A DNA stretch of 5,834 nt. It comes from Bacteroidales bacterium (GTDB taxonomy: Bacteria > Bacteroidota > Bacteroidia > Bacteroidales > ML635J-15). The stretch lies in the NCBI GenBank assembly GCA_023228725.1, contig JALOAQ010000149.1:1-5834 (forward strand), written 5' to 3'. The notes below the pieces were generated by a model. The model saw only the letters and a program-made list of their open reading frames with translations, had not been told where the DNA came from and made no database searches. Positions 4,516 through 5,834 of the stretch are shown here, in pieces; positions within the stretch are counted from its first letter, which is position 1; each line of letters opens with the position of its first letter. The position numbers were made by a program, and so were the translations under genes.

Positions 4516-5834
4516 ATGGACGAACAATTATTGAGGATTGTAAAAAAGTATGATTCAGACAAGAATAGGTTAATGGATATTTTATTGGATATTCATTACG
4601 AACTGGGTCATGTTTCAGAGCTTGCTGTACAAGGTATAGCAAAATCTCTTGGTATTTCAAAAATCGATGTTGAACAAACTTTGTCTTTTTACCATTTTTT
4701 CAGCAATGCGGCTAGAGGTAAAAACACTATTTACCTGAACGACAGTGCAGTAGCTTGTATGCTTGGTAGAGACGAGGTTAAAAAAGCTTTTGAGGAGACA
4801 GCTAATTGTAAATTTGGCAAAGTATCTGCTGATGGTAAAATTGGATTATTTAACACCTCTTGTATTGGCATGAACGATCAAGAGCCTGCAGCAATTATTA
4901 ACGGTCAGGTTTTCACTAATTTAACTCCTGCTGTAGCAAAACAAATTATTATTGGATTAAAAGAGGGCAAGAAAGTTGAAGACCTTTACCACAAACAATA
5001 TGGGGATGGTAAAAATGCTTTAATGCAGACTATGGTACAAAACAATATTCTTAGGAAAGGCAAAGTTCTTTTTTCAGATTATAATCCTGGTTTTGTACTT
5101 TCTAATAGTTTAAAATCTATGTCTCCGGGCGAAGTTATTGCCCAGGTAAAAAAATCTGAAATTCGTGGTAGAGGTGGTGCTGGTTTTCCAACTGGTTTAA
5201 AATGGGATTTTTGCTCAAGATTTACAGGCGGGAAACGCTATGTTTTATGTAATGCCGATGAGGGAGAGCCTGGCACATTTAAAGACAGAGTTCTTTTAAC
5301 CGAGCGTCCTGAAATGTTGTTTGAAGGTATGGCTATAGCGGGTTATGCCATTGGTTCAGATAGCGGTCTTTTGTACTTAAGATATGAGTATAAATATATG
5401 GAAGATTATTTAGAATCTGTTCTTTCTCTTGCCCGTAAAGAAAACAGATTAGGTGAAAACATTGGTGGTATAAATGGTTTTAATTTCGACATTAGGATTC
5501 AGTTTGGAGCCGGTGCTTATGTTTGTGGCGAAGAAACCGCCCTTATTGAATCAGCCGAGGGTAAGCGTGGCGAACCAAGGGATAAACCACCTTTCCCTGT
5601 TGAGCATGGTTATTTAAATAATCCTACTATAATTAATAATGTAGAAACTTTTTGTTCTGTAGTAAAGATTATAGAAAATGGTGGACAATGGTTTAGCGAA
5701 ATTGGTAGTGAAGAGTCTTCGGGTACAAAATTACTAAGCATTTCTGGTGATTGCGAAAAACCTGGTGTTTATGAAATTGACTGGGGCATGACAATATACG
5801 AAATGTTAGAAATAGTTGGAGCTAAAAACACTCA
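4516..5834 (+). CDS. nuoF: NuoE-NuoF fusion, NADH-binding flavoprotein subunit (HydB/NuoF-like), 3' end outside the window
   Basis: The frame stays open to the right edge, giving 439 complete residues. Residues 1-160 form a NuoE-like domain: a helical N-terminus (VEQTLSFYHFF at 52-62), then a thioredoxin-fold part. Residues about 180-439 are NuoF-like: RGRGGAGFPTGLKW at 217-230 and CNADEGEPGTFKDR at 245-258 bind FMN and NADH, GAGAYVCGEETALIES is at 331-346, and an SLBB domain begins near 404. The last NuoF domain, with its SCGxCxPCR [4Fe-4S] motif, would lie beyond the edge. Such subunits take electrons from NADH (or reduce NAD+) in complex I, electron-bifurcating [FeFe]-hydrogenases or NAD-linked formate dehydrogenases; which one cannot be decided here. 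Unusually, the NuoE [2Fe-2S] ligands look lost: aligned with Escherichia coli NuoE the four cysteine positions are N75, A80, C116 and N120. The start is fixed by an in-frame stop at 4501-4503. A promoter and a Rex-like site precede it. Confidence 0.92.
   Translation, partial: MDEQLLRIVKKYDSDKNRLMDILLDIHYELGHVSELAVQGIAKSLGISKIDVEQTLSFYHFFSNAARGKNTIYLNDSAVACMLGRDEVKKAFEETANCKFGKVSADGKIGLFNTSCIGMNDQEPAAIINGQVFTNLTPAVAKQIIIGLKEGKKVEDLYHKQYGDGKNALMQTMVQNNILRKGKVLFSDYNPGFVLSNSLKSMSPGEVIAQVKKSEIRGRGGAGFPTGLKWDFCSRFTGGKRYVLCNADEGEPGTFKDRVLLTERPEMLFEGMAIAGYAIGSDSGLLYLRYEYKYMEDYLESVLSLARKENRLGENIGGINGFNFDIRIQFGAGAYVCGEETALIESAEGKRGEPRDKPPFPVEHGYLNNPTIINNVETFCSVVKIIENGGQWFSEIGSEESSGTKLLSISGDCEKPGVYEIDWGMTIYEMLEIVGAKNT

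Overview
The window is AT-rich bacterial DNA that reads as Bacteroidota, probably an anaerobe. Three things point that way. Start codons lack Shine-Dalgarno sequences and follow A/T-rich leaders. Two perfect copies of the Bacteroidota promoter -7 box (TAnnTTTG) occur, each with a TTTG about 19-21 bases upstream. The gene families (TIGR02757/DUF2400, a NuoE-NuoF fusion, LemA, a DUF262-HNH protein) are also typical of that phylum. No rRNA, tRNA, CRISPR array or insertion sequence is visible.

Left part (1-1360), accessory in character: the tail of a protein resembling the C-terminus of ORF6N-type phage/mobile-element proteins, then ten bases later a complete 387-residue DUF262-HNH protein with an intact DGQQR motif and an intact zinc-ribbon HNH nuclease, a plausible anti-phage or modification-dependent nuclease. 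It is followed by an array of about ten TTAG-headed heptads that fills almost the whole gap to the next, convergent gene.

Middle part (1361-4189), housekeeping: a LysE-type exporter on the minus strand; divergent from it, a two-gene unit of a TIGR02757 (DUF2400) protein and the tRNA1(Val) A37 N6-methyltransferase TrmN6, separated by three bases; then lemA on the minus strand, whose stop overlaps the stop of trmN6 by 4 bp.

Right part (4190-5834), redox metabolism: a 326-base divergent control region with a predicted promoter for lemA on one strand and one for a large redox gene on the other. That gene is an in-frame fusion of a NuoE-like thioredoxin-fold domain to a NuoF-like NADH/FMN flavoprotein and runs off the right edge. 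The NuoF part keeps its FMN/NADH motifs, but the NuoE part appears to have lost three of the four cysteines that normally hold its [2Fe-2S] cluster. Just downstream of the predicted transcription start lies a 13-of-14 match to the TTGTTAA-N4-TTAACAA operator of the NADH-sensing repressor Rex, suggesting that expression of this NADH-handling enzyme responds to the NADH/NAD+ ratio. The Rex-like site and the degenerate NuoE domain are the most interesting observations here; no wholly new multi-gene system can be demonstrated from this window.
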